From positions 1-17,610 of the forward strand of contig JAJTHU010000287.1 in NCBI GenBank assembly GCA_021300055.1: a DNA stretch of 17,610 nucleotides, in the 5' to 3' direction. Below, piece by piece: positions 1-7,482 of this stretch; position 1 is the stretch's first letter; each line of letters starts with the position of its first letter. The position numbers and the translations under genes are program-made. The notes under the pieces are model-generated. The model saw only the letters and a program-made list of their open reading frames with translations. It ran no database searches and had not been told where the DNA came from. The DNA comes from Nitrosomonadaceae bacterium (GTDB lineage: Bacteria; Pseudomonadota; Gammaproteobacteria; Burkholderiales; Usitatibacteraceae).

Positions 1-768
1 CTGCTGTTGCTGCGTCAGCTGGGCACGCGAAGCTTCCATGGCGGCACGCTGCTTGGCTTCGGCGGCGAGCTTGGCTTCAAGTTCCGCTCGTGCAGAAGCC
101 GCCGCCACTTCAGCACGTTTGGCTTCCTCGACGGCGCGAGCCTCAGCCTCCTTGCGCGCGCGCGCTTCAATTTCTAGGCGTGCGCGAATTTGTGCTTCAC
201 GCTCCGCGCGGGCACGCGCTTCGGCCTGTGCTTTCTGTGCGGCGGCGCGCGCTGCCTCTTTTGCTTCGGCGGCAATGCGCGCATCCTCTGCAGCTCTCGC
301 GGCAGCTGCTTCACGCTCGCGACGTGCGGCAATATCGGCAGCAATCTTGGCCGCCTCATCCATCGGCGGCGCGGCAGGCTCAGGTGGCGCGGCGCGCTCG
401 ACTTGTTCGTTCAGACTGTTTTGGCGCAACCCAGATGGCCCAAAGCTCACCACGGGCTGTTTCAGTGCAGGCGCGACTGACTTTACGGGCTTGGTGAAGT
501 CGAAGTCATCCTCGTCGTCGCCAAAGGCAGAGAGGGGAATCTCTTGCTTCACCTCAAAAGTCTTGATGTAGCCTTCTTTGCGCAGTTCGTTGAGTTCTTT
601 CTCGAGCGTCGGAATCGCCAAATCGACTTTGTCGGCGAGCACATTCAGATTCGACTTACCGTCAATCGCCTTAAGCAACTTCGTGCTTTGTCGCGAGAGC
701 GACTGGGTCTTTTGGTTGATCTGAGTGACCCCTTTGGCGGTCTTGGTAAAGACGGTCTTAACGTCCAT
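1..768 (-). CDS. Winged-helix-like N-terminus plus Ala/Glu-rich coiled-coil protein, partial
   Basis: The minus strand is open from an ATG at 768-766 to the left edge, giving 256 residues with the C-terminus outside the window. Residues about 1-75 start MDVKTVFTKTAKG and contain LLKAIDGKSNLNVLADKV followed by LEKELNELRKEGYIK. This pattern of short helices is what winged-helix modules of this type look like. Residues about 76-140 are acidic and then Pro-rich (FGDDEDDFDF, PPEPAAPP). From about residue 145 to the edge the chain is almost entirely Ala, Glu, Arg, Lys and Gln, as in TolA-like or stalk coiled coils. I see no membrane segment in the visible part. It is transcribed away from the DUF6600 gene and has no strong Shine-Dalgarno. 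The function is unknown: a catalytic or sensor domain could lie beyond the edge. The reading frame is secure; the winged-helix call is inference. Confidence 0.8.
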   Translation of the reverse strand, partial: MDVKTVFTKTAKGVTQINQKTQSLSRQSTKLLKAIDGKSNLNVLADKVDLAIPTLEKELNELRKEGYIKTFEVKQEIPLSAFGDDEDDFDFTKPVKSVAPALKQPVVSFGPSGLRQNSLNEQVERAAPPEPAAPPMDEAAKIAADIAARREREAAAARAAEDARIAAEAKEAARAAAQKAQAEARARAEREAQIRARLEIEARARKEAEARAVEEAKRAEVAAASARAELEAKLAAEAKQRAAMEASRAQLTQQQQ

Positions 769-1090
769 AACCGGCGTCCGTGTCCTCGATGAGATGGCTA
801 ACAGAAATTGTTGGAATTGTTGCTGGGGACTAACTGGTTCTGCATCTGCTCCGGAGCCGACCCGCTCGGCGATCCGCCAAGAGTCAGCGCGTGGGGGCTC
901 CCCACGCTTTCAAGCTCCCAATGTTCGCACGAATCGCCTGCTCCGACTAGTCAGACAGGCTGGTCGTCGCCGGGAGACAATCGTCAAATAGTGTCAACGC
1001 TGCCGATTGAGTCGCGTTGTTCATCCATCCACCTATATCGATCGAGTTCTACGAGCGCATACGCGCCACACTCGCTCAGCCGGAGCCGCC
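769..1090. other. Divergent intergenic gap, 322 bases
   Basis: This stretch separates the minus-strand coiled-coil gene from the plus-strand DUF6600 gene. Small open frames cross it, but none has a convincing ribosome binding site or a recognisable product. It contains a short direct repeat (AATTGTTG at 806-813 and 815-822) and a strong hairpin at 889-907. Promoters for both flanking genes should lie here, but I could not pick convincing -35/-10 pairs. If the DUF6600 gene used the TTG at 1007, the gap would be 238 bases. Confidence 0.6.
889..907. repeat. Perfect 8-bp inverted repeat (hairpin)
   Basis: The arms GCGTGGGG (889-896) and CCCCACGC (900-907) pair perfectly around a GCT loop. Only three T residues follow on the plus strand, so it is a poor rho-independent terminator. 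It lies in the leader region of the DUF6600 gene and could be an mRNA structure or a protein-binding dyad. Confidence 0.6.
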
Positions 1091-3271
1091 ATGTCTTCTC
1101 CTGTCCGCCCGACAATGCTGCAAGGTCTTTCCCTATCAAGCGCCGCAGATTTCGCACCCAAAGTGCTCATGCCTGTAGATGCGCCGAAGCTGGGGGAATC
1201 TGGCTTAAGTCAAAAACCTACCCGCCAGACCATTTGGCAAATTGCCTGTGCCGCACTGCTCTTGGCCCTTGCCGCCCCACTCTTTGCCGACACCCCGCCG
1301 CCGGCGCGAGTTGGACGCGTAGGCTTTGTCGATGGCGAGGTGTCCTTTTACGCGGACCGCAACGAAGGCTGGCAGCGCGCACGGGTGAATTTTCCCGTCA
1401 CGAGCCGTAACTCGATCTGGACTAATGGCGTAGGACGTGCCGAGGTACGCGTGGGCGCATCCGCGTTCCGCATCAGCGATGAGTCGATCCTCGATGTTGT
1501 CCGCCTCGATGACGCGCGCACTGACCTTTTCTTGCAGCGCGGCTCGCTGAACGTGCGTTTGCGTAGCTATCGCGGCGACGAGGAATATCGAGACAACGTG
1601 CGCGTCGAAACGTCCGAAGGTGTGGTGCAGCTGCAAGTGAATGGCCGCTATCGCATCGATGCGTCATCGCAGCGCGACGAGACGCGTGTTGCGGTATTCG
1701 CGGGTCAGGCCCGATTCGAGAGCAGCACCGGTGCACTGACCATTGCCCCTGGCCGGACACTCGTTGTGCGTGGCGGGACGATCCCTTCGTTCAATTTCGC
1801 CGTCGCCAGCGAAACGGTGTTCGATCGCTGGGCAGAGACGCGCGATCAGCGCTGGGATGACGCGCACCAACGGATCGCGCGCGATGAGCGCATCTCGCCC
1901 TATATGACAGGCTATGAGGATCTCGATGTCTACGGCGATTGGATTGAAGACCGAGAGTACGGTCGCGTGTGGGCGCCTCGCGTCGTCGCGACCGGCTGGG
2001 TACCGTACCGCTATGGCTCGTGGGCATATGTGCGGCCTTGGGGCTGGACGTGGATTGATGACGCTGCGTGGGGCTTTGCGCCGTTTCACTATGGCCGCTG
2101 GGTGTATCGCCACTCACGCTGGTACTGGTGGCCCGGTCGCTACGTCCTTCGTCCCGTCTACGCACCTGCATTGGTCGGCTGGTACGGACGCGGCAACTGG
2201 AGCGTTTCGCTCAGCGTCGGCACGCCGATCGGCTGGTTTCCGCTCGCGCCGCGTGAGCACTTCGTCCCGGCGTATTCAAACAATGTCACGTACATCCGCA
2301 ACATCAACAACATCAACATTACTAACGTCACCAACAACGTGACGGTGATCAATCCACCGTCGCAGTTTCAGAACCAAAACGTCGGCGTGACCACCGTGAA
2401 CAGTCGGGTGGTCGTCAATGGTGAACCCGTTTGGCAAACTGCGAGCATTGGCAGCGGTCAGCAACGCATGACTAAACCCGCCGTCGATGGCGCGAGCTTG
2501 GTGCCCCCTCCGGCGCCTTCTGGCGGGGTGGTTGCCGCGCCTTCAGCGAACGTGGGTGGACGCGCCGTGCGCGGCGAGCCACTCGACCCAACCGCAAACC
2601 GCGGCGGCAGCGGTTCAATTTCAGTTGGTGGTGAGCCGGTGCGCGCCGTTCCCAACTCCGTAGGTTCTGGCCATAACACTGGTAACGTTGGAATTGTCGA
2701 ATCGCCACAAGTCGTGATGCCGCGTTACGCCAAGCCAATGGCGGTGACGCCGCAGGGCACTCCGCTCACCACGCCAACTGACACACCATCCGCGACGATC
2801 GGTGGCGTGCCTCGGGCGACAGTGGCACCAACTGCCGTGACGGGTATGCCGAGCAACGTTGTGACGATTAACCCAACCAATCCGGCGCCAGCACCTTCGT
2901 ACGCCAAGCCTGCGGTTGCGCCCACACAAATCTCACCCTCGCCAATGGCGACGACTGTGGTGCCATCACAAGTGCAGGGCGAGCCACTCAACATCTTCCC
3001 ACGCACAGAACGACTTGATTCGGGTGGGGGTCGCCAGGCGCCACGCATTGAGAATCGCCCCGAACAGCGCCCCGAACAGCGCCCCGAGCAACGTGTCGAG
3101 CCTCGCCGCGAGCAACGTAATGAAGCCCGCCAAGAAAATCGGCCGGAAGCCCGCATCGGCGGGGGCGCGAAACCACAAGCAGAGGTAAAGCCCGAAGCGC
3201 GCGGCGAAGCTAAGCAGAGCGGCGGCAAAGTAATGGCCGAACACGGCCATGCCAAACCCGCGCGCGATTAA
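1091..3271 (+). CDS. Exported FecR-like / DUF6600 family protein
   Basis: From this ATG the product is 726 residues. A hydrophobic segment at about 47-66 (ACAALLLALAAPLFA, then DTPP) looks like a signal peptide, so the protein is probably exported. Residues about 76-227 resemble a FecR-type beta domain (VGFVDGEVSFY, RGSLNVRL, VAVFAGQARF). Residues about 275-372 are very rich in Trp, Tyr and Gly (YGDWIEDREYGRVWAP, WGWTWIDDAAWGFAPFHYG), the hallmark of DUF6600. An Asn-rich stretch (NNINITNVTNN), a Pro/Gly/Val linker and a basic RPEQ-repeat tail follow. GGAG at 1082-1085 supports ATG 1091. The frame is open back to a TTG at 1007, and ATG 1169 would give a shorter, more usual signal peptide, so the start is uncertain. 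It converges on the LysR gene with a 10-base gap. The biochemical role is unknown; a cell-envelope role is inferred. Confidence 0.8.
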   Translation: MSSPVRPTMLQGLSLSSAADFAPKVLMPVDAPKLGESGLSQKPTRQTIWQIACAALLLALAAPLFADTPPPARVGRVGFVDGEVSFYADRNEGWQRARVNFPVTSRNSIWTNGVGRAEVRVGASAFRISDESILDVVRLDDARTDLFLQRGSLNVRLRSYRGDEEYRDNVRVETSEGVVQLQVNGRYRIDASSQRDETRVAVFAGQARFESSTGALTIAPGRTLVVRGGTIPSFNFAVASETVFDRWAETRDQRWDDAHQRIARDERISPYMTGYEDLDVYGDWIEDREYGRVWAPRVVATGWVPYRYGSWAYVRPWGWTWIDDAAWGFAPFHYGRWVYRHSRWYWWPGRYVLRPVYAPALVGWYGRGNWSVSLSVGTPIGWFPLAPREHFVPAYSNNVTYIRNINNINITNVTNNVTVINPPSQFQNQNVGVTTVNSRVVVNGEPVWQTASIGSGQQRMTKPAVDGASLVPPPAPSGGVVAAPSANVGGRAVRGEPLDPTANRGGSGSISVGGEPVRAVPNSVGSGHNTGNVGIVESPQVVMPRYAKPMAVTPQGTPLTTPTDTPSATIGGVPRATVAPTAVTGMPSNVVTINPTNPAPAPSYAKPAVAPTQISPSPMATTVVPSQVQGEPLNIFPRTERLDSGGGRQAPRIENRPEQRPEQRPEQRVEPRREQRNEARQENRPEARIGGGAKPQAEVKPEARGEAKQSGGKVMAEHGHAKPARD
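3056..3091 (+). repeat. Three tandem 12-bp units encoding RPEQ
   Basis: The unit CGCCCCGAACAG occurs at 3056-3067 and 3068-3079, with a variant at 3080-3091. Being four codons long, it gives Arg-Pro-Glu-Gln three times in the tail of the DUF6600 protein. Degenerate RVEPRREQ-type copies follow. Copy number may vary by slippage without breaking the frame. Confidence 0.85.
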
Positions 3272-3281
3272 CGCCCAGCAC

Positions 3282-4193
3282 TTAGCGCTTGGTTTCCCAA
3301 TAGGGTGGGTCGCCAAAGGTGCGTTTCAGAAAATCGATGAACAGACGCACCTTGGCAGGCAAAAACTTTCGATCGGGGTAAACAGCGTGAATGTCGTTAC
3401 CCGGCGCCGAATATTTGCTCAGCACTTCCACTAAGCGACCATTGGTGATTTCTTCTGAAACCTCCCATGCGCTGCGCCATGCCAAGCCCTGCCCGGCAAG
3501 CGCCCACTTGGTAAGCACACCACCATCGTTGCAGTGCAAATTGCCCGCGACTTTGACGCGCACCATGCTGCCTCGGTCATGAAACTGCCAGTTGTCCGCG
3601 AGTCCGTCTTCGGACGACGTCACCAAGCAATTGTGGTGTTGTAGATCCTCAAGACCGTTGGGTTTGCCTGCGCGCTTGATGTAGCCGGGCGAGCCAACCA
3701 CCACGCGATGATTTCGCGCAAGCTTGACCGCAATGAAGTCTGCGTTCTTGAGGTCCGCAATCCGAATGGCGAGGTCGACGCGCTCGTTCTTCAGATCAAC
3801 GAGTCGCTCCGACAAATGCAATGTGACCGTGAGGTTCGGGTTCTCGGCAATAAACGCGGGCACGTGCGGCGCGATGTGTTTGCGCCCGAATGCCGTCGGG
3901 GCAGACACGATGAGGCGCCCTGTCGCGTTCTTTGCGCCGACGGCGATCGACTCTTCCGCGGCAGTAAGGTCCGAGAGAACGGTCCGCACGCTATCGCAAA
4001 ACGCTGCCCCCTCTGGTGTCAGGGTGATCTTGCGCGTCGAACGCTTGAACAGCTTTACGCCGAGGCGCGCTTCCAGTTGGTCGATGCGCCTACCCACCAT
4101 GGCGGGGGTGACGCCTTCGTCGCGCGAGACGGCAGACAGACTCACCGTATGAGCAACATCCAAGAATGTCTGTAGCGCCTTGAACCGATCCAT
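3282..4193 (-). CDS. LysR-family transcriptional regulator, divergent from aceB
   Basis: This 303-residue protein has the usual length of the family. Residues about 1-60 form the winged helix-turn-helix (FLDVAHTVSLSAVSRDEG, then RRIDQLEARLGVKLFKRSTR). Residues about 88-295 match the periplasmic-binding-like effector domain (GRLIVSAPTAFGRKHIAPHV, LVDLKNERVDLAIRIADL). The ATG at 4193 is preceded by an excellent GGGAGGAG about 4 bases upstream. The subgroup resembles the many DsdC/AaeR-like regulators with LTPEG followed by an LSDL helix, but I cannot assign an effector. It is transcribed away from malate synthase A across a 165-base AT-rich region. LysR proteins often control the adjacent divergent gene, so control of aceB is a reasonable inference, as is autoregulation. 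Confidence 0.93.
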   Translation of the reverse strand: MDRFKALQTFLDVAHTVSLSAVSRDEGVTPAMVGRRIDQLEARLGVKLFKRSTRKITLTPEGAAFCDSVRTVLSDLTAAEESIAVGAKNATGRLIVSAPTAFGRKHIAPHVPAFIAENPNLTVTLHLSERLVDLKNERVDLAIRIADLKNADFIAVKLARNHRVVVGSPGYIKRAGKPNGLEDLQHHNCLVTSSEDGLADNWQFHDRGSMVRVKVAGNLHCNDGGVLTKWALAGQGLAWRSAWEVSEEITNGRLVEVLSKYSAPGNDIHAVYPDRKFLPAKVRLFIDFLKRTFGDPPYWETKR

Positions 4194-4358
4194 GACTCCT
4201 CCCGAAAAGACCCTGTACCAGGTATCAAATGCTTTTGTTTTGCTGCTTATTATCTAATTTTTTGTAAGGGAATACACTATCTCCATATTGCCGACATTTT
4301 CGGCTCCGACGGGGCCACGTCGCACACCACGGCCACCGACCTTAGAAGGAAAACCTCA
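4194..4358. promoter_or_regulatory. LysR-aceB divergent control region with small dyads
   Basis: This region is clearly more AT-rich than its surroundings, especially 4224-4290. Dyads visible are CCTG-TAC-CAGG at 4212-4222, TGTA-N6-TACA at 4263-4276 and GCCGA-N5-TCGGC at 4290-4304. LysR regulators bind interrupted AT-rich dyads near divergent promoters, so the 4263-4276 element is the best operator candidate. TACACT at 4273-4278 or TATTAT at 4248-4253 could be a -10 box for aceB, but neither has a good -35. AGAAGGA at 4344-4350 is the aceB ribosome binding site. Confidence 0.45.
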
Positions 4359-5960
4359 ATGGATACAGTACACAATCTTCCCGCCGGACTCGCCATCAAC
4401 GCGCCGGTCACACCGGCTTACGCCGAGATCCTTACACCTGAAGCGTTGAGCTTTTTTGTCAGCCTAGCGCGTAAGTATGAACCTCGCCGCCAAGAGTTGC
4501 TTGCCGCGCGCGATGTTCGTCAAAAGCAATTCGACGCAGGCGTGCTGCCCGATTTCCTCGCTGAGACCAAACACATTCGCGATGGCGACTGGAAAGTCGC
4601 TGCGTCCCCTGCGGACATTCAGGATCGCCGCGTGGAAATCACTGGCCCAACTGATCGCAAAATGGTCATCAACGCATTGAACTCCGGTGCGAATACCTTC
4701 ATGGCCGACTTTGAGGACGCCAACTGTCCGACGTGGGCAAACATGATCGAAGGACAGATCAACCTGCGCGACGCCAACCTACGCACGATCACCTTCCAAC
4801 AGGGTGAGAAGTCGTACAAGCTCAACGACAAACCCGCGGTGCTGTTCCCGCGTCCTCGTGGCTGGCACCTCGATGAAAAGCACGTCACTATCGACGGCAA
4901 GGTCGTATCCGGCGGCATTTTCGATTTCGCGCTGTATTTCTTTCACAACGCCAAGACGCTGCTTTCGCGTGGTAGTGGTGTTTACCTCTACTTGCCGAAG
5001 ATGGAATCGCATCTTGAGGCGCGTCTGTGGAACGACATCTTCGTTGACGCGCAAAAGGCGCTCGGCGTACCGCAGGGCACCGTGAAGGGCACGGTACTCA
5101 TCGAAACCATCGTTGCTGCATTTGAGATGGATGAGATGCTCTATGAACTGCGCGAGCACTCAGCAGGATTGAACATCGGCCGCTGGGATTACATCTTTTC
5201 TGCCATCAAGAAATTTCGCCTCAACAAAGACTTCTGCCTGGCAGATCGTGCACAGGTCACGATGCTGGCGCCGTTCCTGCGCGCTTACGCGTTATCACTC
5301 GTCAAGGTCTGTCACAAGCGTGGCGCATTCGCCATGGGTGGCATGGCCGCGCAAATCCCCATCAAGAACGACCCCGCCGCGAACGAAGCCGCAATGGAAA
5401 AGGTACGCGCCGACAAACTGCGCGAAGTCACCGACGGCTGTGATGGCACGTGGGTCGCTCATCCGGGCTTGGTCGGTATCGCCAAGGCCGTGTTTGACGA
5501 ACACATGAAGACGCCAAACCAGATCCATCGTCAGCGTGACGACGTCAGCTATGGTGCTAAAGACTTGCTCGACTTCCGTCCGGAAGCGCCGATCACCGAG
5601 GCCGGCCTGCGCAACAACATCCAAGTCGGCATCCAATACATTGGCTCTTGGCTGGCCGGTAACGGTTGCGTGCCGATCTTCAACCTCATGGAAGACGCCG
5701 CAACGGCTGAGATCTCGCGCTCGCAGGTGTGGCAGTGGATTCGCTCACCCAAGGGCGTGTTGGCCGATGGTCGCAAGGTGACCAAGGAATTGGTCTCGCA
5801 GCTCACGGCTGATGAACTCACCAAGACGCCAAGCATCGTGGGCGACGCGGCTTACAAAGCAGGCAAGTACATAGAGGGCGCGAAGTTATTCGAAGAGTTG
5901 GTACTCAATGATAATTACGAAGAGTTCCTGACGCTGCCTGCGTATCGCGCTATCGATTAA
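4359..5960 (+). CDS. aceB: Malate synthase A
   Basis: The 533-residue protein has the full length of the malate synthase A family. It condenses glyoxylate with acetyl-CoA to give malate, the second step of the glyoxylate shunt, in the cytoplasm. Signature stretches include FMADFEDANCPTWANMIEGQ (about 114-133), VLFPRPRGWH (161-170), GTVLIETIVAAFEMDEM (244-260) and GLNIGRWDYIFS (270-281). By family knowledge the catalytic arginine is R165 or R167, the Mg ligands are E249 and D277, and the catalytic base is D446 in NLMEDAATAEISRSQ; all are present. AGAAGGA lies 8 bases before the ATG. A strong terminator follows the stop. No isocitrate lyase gene is in the window, so the shunt partner is elsewhere. 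The divergent LysR gene is a likely regulator. Confidence 0.97.
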   Translation: MDTVHNLPAGLAINAPVTPAYAEILTPEALSFFVSLARKYEPRRQELLAARDVRQKQFDAGVLPDFLAETKHIRDGDWKVAASPADIQDRRVEITGPTDRKMVINALNSGANTFMADFEDANCPTWANMIEGQINLRDANLRTITFQQGEKSYKLNDKPAVLFPRPRGWHLDEKHVTIDGKVVSGGIFDFALYFFHNAKTLLSRGSGVYLYLPKMESHLEARLWNDIFVDAQKALGVPQGTVKGTVLIETIVAAFEMDEMLYELREHSAGLNIGRWDYIFSAIKKFRLNKDFCLADRAQVTMLAPFLRAYALSLVKVCHKRGAFAMGGMAAQIPIKNDPAANEAAMEKVRADKLREVTDGCDGTWVAHPGLVGIAKAVFDEHMKTPNQIHRQRDDVSYGAKDLLDFRPEAPITEAGLRNNIQVGIQYIGSWLAGNGCVPIFNLMEDAATAEISRSQVWQWIRSPKGVLADGRKVTKELVSQLTADELTKTPSIVGDAAYKAGKYIEGAKLFEELVLNDNYEEFLTLPAYRAID

Positions 5961-5995
5961 GTCTGGATGAACTAGCTAGGCAGCACGCTTTCAGC

Positions 5996-6022
5996 AAAAC
6001 GCCCGCTACTGCGGGCGTTTTT
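5996..6022. terminator. Rho-independent terminator, probably bidirectional
   Basis: An 11-bp perfect stem runs from AAAACGCCCGC (5996-6006) to GCGGGCGTTTT (6011-6021) around a TACT loop, with five T residues on the plus side and four A residues on the other. It lies 36 bases after the aceB stop and 28 bases after the stop of the minus-strand KTSC gene, so it can serve both. Confidence 0.93.
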
Positions 6023-6049
6023 GCCTTTTGGGTGGCGTCGCCAAAGCAG

Positions 6050-6259
6050 TCAGCGAATCCTGCGCTTGTTGTAATCCTCTTCAATGGTGTCTTTGAAAAA
6101 GCTCAACATCGATGAAGACGTTGAAAAGCGCCGCCACACTTCGGGAGACACATTCGCATATTCGAACGTGCCGCTCGATTGCTCGACAATAAGTACCCGC
6201 TTGGCGCTGTCGTAACTGATTGAGCGCAAGTTACCAACAGAGACTTTCTTGGTTTCCAT
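6050..6259 (-). CDS. KTSC-domain small protein
   Basis: This 69-residue ORF carries the pattern of the KTSC domain, named for its occurrence at the C-terminus of some lysyl-tRNA synthetases. Visible are an initial beta strand (LRSISYDSAKRVLIVEQ), a SGTFEYANVSPEVW core, then helix-forming RRFSTSSSMLSFFKDTIEEDY. The small size matches stand-alone KTSC proteins. It is the last gene of a minus-strand operon: its ATG lies 3 bases after the aldo/keto reductase stop, with no clear ribosome binding site, so translation is probably coupled. The function of stand-alone KTSC proteins is not established. Confidence 0.85.
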   Translation of the reverse strand: METKKVSVGNLRSISYDSAKRVLIVEQSSGTFEYANVSPEVWRRFSTSSSMLSFFKDTIEEDYNKRRIR

Positions 6260-6262
6260 TGC

Positions 6263-7249
6263 CTAATCTGCTAACGATGCCGTAATCGCGTCCATCTCTG
6301 CCAAGATGTCGGACGAAAGTTTGGGTATCAGCGCGAGCGCTTTCATGTTCTCGTGAACCTGCGACACACGCGACGCACCCGTGATCACGGTCGACACGCG
6401 TGGATTCTTGGCGCACCATGCGATCGCGAGTTGCGCTGTCGTTGCGCCAAGCGATTTTGCGATCTTGCCGAGTTTTGCAACCGCAGCGTTCTTTTCTTTA
6501 TCGGTTAGCGCGTCGCGCATCCATGCAGTGTTCTTGAGCGCACCACGCGAGTCTGAAGGAATGCCCTTCGCATACTTGCCGGTGAGCAAGCCCGAGGCAA
6601 GAGGGCTCCAAGTGGTGAGCCCGGTACCGGCCTCATCGTAGACACGCGCGTACTCTTTTTCGACGCGATGGCGGTGAAACAGGTTGTACTCAGGTTGCTC
6701 CACAATCGGCTTATGCAAATGGTGCTTATCTGCAATTTGCCACGCTGCGAGGATGTCTGCCGCGCTCCACTCGGAAGTGCCCCAATAAACCGCTTTGCCG
6801 CGCGTAACGATATCGTGCATCGCGAACACTGTTTCTTCGAGCGGCGTGTTGGGATCCGGGCGGTGACAGTACGCGATATCGACGTAGTCCAACTGCAAGC
6901 GCGCCAGTGAATGGTCGATCGCATTCAACAAATACTTGCGATTGAGCGTGTTCTTCTCGTTGACGCCATCACCAAACTTGGCGGGCAGGCCCCAGAAAAA
7001 CTTAGTCGAAACCAAATAGGTAAGTCGGTCCCACTTAAGCTTCTTAAGCGCGGCCCCCATGAGCTCTTCCGACTTGCCGCTGGCGTACACCTCAGCGTTA
7101 TCGAAAAAATTCACGCCGTAATCGCGGGCAGCTGCCATCAACTCAAGTGACGCCTTGGTATCGAGTTGATTGCCGTATGTAATCCACGACCCGTACGACA
7201 ACACTGACACGCGCGCACCGGCGCGGCCGATCCTTCTGTACTCCATCAT
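6263..7249 (-). CDS. Aldo/keto reductase (Kv-beta/AKR6-like group)
   Basis: The 328-residue protein has the full length of the family and folds as a TIM barrel that reduces carbonyls with NADPH. The catalytic tetrad is intact: D50 and Y55 in FFDNAEVYASGKSEELMG, K83 in VSTKFFWG and H129 in IAYCHRPDPNTP. The sequence resembles the bacterial proteins usually annotated as voltage-gated potassium channel beta-subunit homologues. These normally act as soluble oxidoreductases; the substrate cannot be told from the sequence. Two ATG codons stand in tandem at 7249 and 7246, after AAGGAAGA. The first ATG overlaps the TGA of the upstream 78-residue ORF (ATGA), so translation is probably coupled. Third gene of a four-gene operon headed by a c-di-GMP enzyme. 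Confidence 0.95.
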   Translation of the reverse strand: MMEYRRIGRAGARVSVLSYGSWITYGNQLDTKASLELMAAARDYGVNFFDNAEVYASGKSEELMGAALKKLKWDRLTYLVSTKFFWGLPAKFGDGVNEKNTLNRKYLLNAIDHSLARLQLDYVDIAYCHRPDPNTPLEETVFAMHDIVTRGKAVYWGTSEWSAADILAAWQIADKHHLHKPIVEQPEYNLFHRHRVEKEYARVYDEAGTGLTTWSPLASGLLTGKYAKGIPSDSRGALKNTAWMRDALTDKEKNAAVAKLGKIAKSLGATTAQLAIAWCAKNPRVSTVITGASRVSQVHENMKALALIPKLSSDILAEMDAITASLAD

Positions 7250-7482
7250 TCTTCCTTCTCTTTATCGATATCTGCGTAAGGGTTTGCAATGACCACACGC
7301 GTACGTTTTCGATCCGCGCCTAGCTCTTCCATGCGCACGAGAACGGGATAGAGCTCAGCGAGTTTGGCGCGCGCGGTCGCTTCGCTGGTGAATATCAGAA
7401 CTTCGTTGTGATCGCCGACAACATCGCGCCATTCGTCGGCGCGTTGTTCGTTTAGCTGCACTTGCAGTTTGTATGTCGCCAT
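7246..7482 (-). CDS. Small hypothetical protein between c-di-GMP enzyme and aldo/keto reductase
   Basis: I do not recognise this 78-residue protein. It starts with a beta strand (TYKLQVQLNEQ), then has an acidic loop (WRDVVGDHNEVLIF), an amphipathic helix (SEATARAKLAELYPVLVRMEEL), a basic strand (RKRTRVVIANP) and a charged tail ending DKEKEE. There are no Cys residues and no membrane segment. The beta-alpha-beta order suggests a small compact domain. The gene is very probably real: its ATG overlaps the TGA of the GGDEF-EAL gene by one base (TGATG), an AGGAG lies about 8 bases upstream inside that gene, and its own stop overlaps the next start in an ATGA. It is therefore likely to be made in proportion to its neighbours. 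Confidence 0.85.
   Translation of the reverse strand: MATYKLQVQLNEQRADEWRDVVGDHNEVLIFTSEATARAKLAELYPVLVRMEELGADRKRTRVVIANPYADIDKEKEE

Noticed and set aside
38..571. Plus-strand frame of 177 residues rich in Ala, Ser and Arg
   Set aside because: It is the antisense of the Ala/Glu-rich coiled-coil gene; the low-complexity composition keeps several frames open.
806..822. Two adjacent AATTGTTG copies
   Set aside because: Only two copies, and no relation to a promoter could be shown; it may be chance.
808..1410. Plus-strand frame of 200 residues overlapping the DUF6600 start
   Set aside because: No family character, no ribosome binding site, and it overlaps the signal peptide and FecR-like region in another frame.
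2725..3255. Minus-strand frame of 176 residues
   Set aside because: It is the shadow of the Pro/Arg-rich tail of the DUF6600 protein, including its RPEQ repeats.
3708..4175. Plus-strand frames of 142-155 residues inside the LysR gene
   Set aside because: They are antisense to a clear LysR protein and show no domain pattern.
4359..5960. Glycolate (glc) operon link between the malate synthase and the GlcG-like gene
   Set aside because: The malate synthase is the A type, lies 6 kb from the GlcG-like gene on the other strand, and no glycolate oxidase subunit is present.
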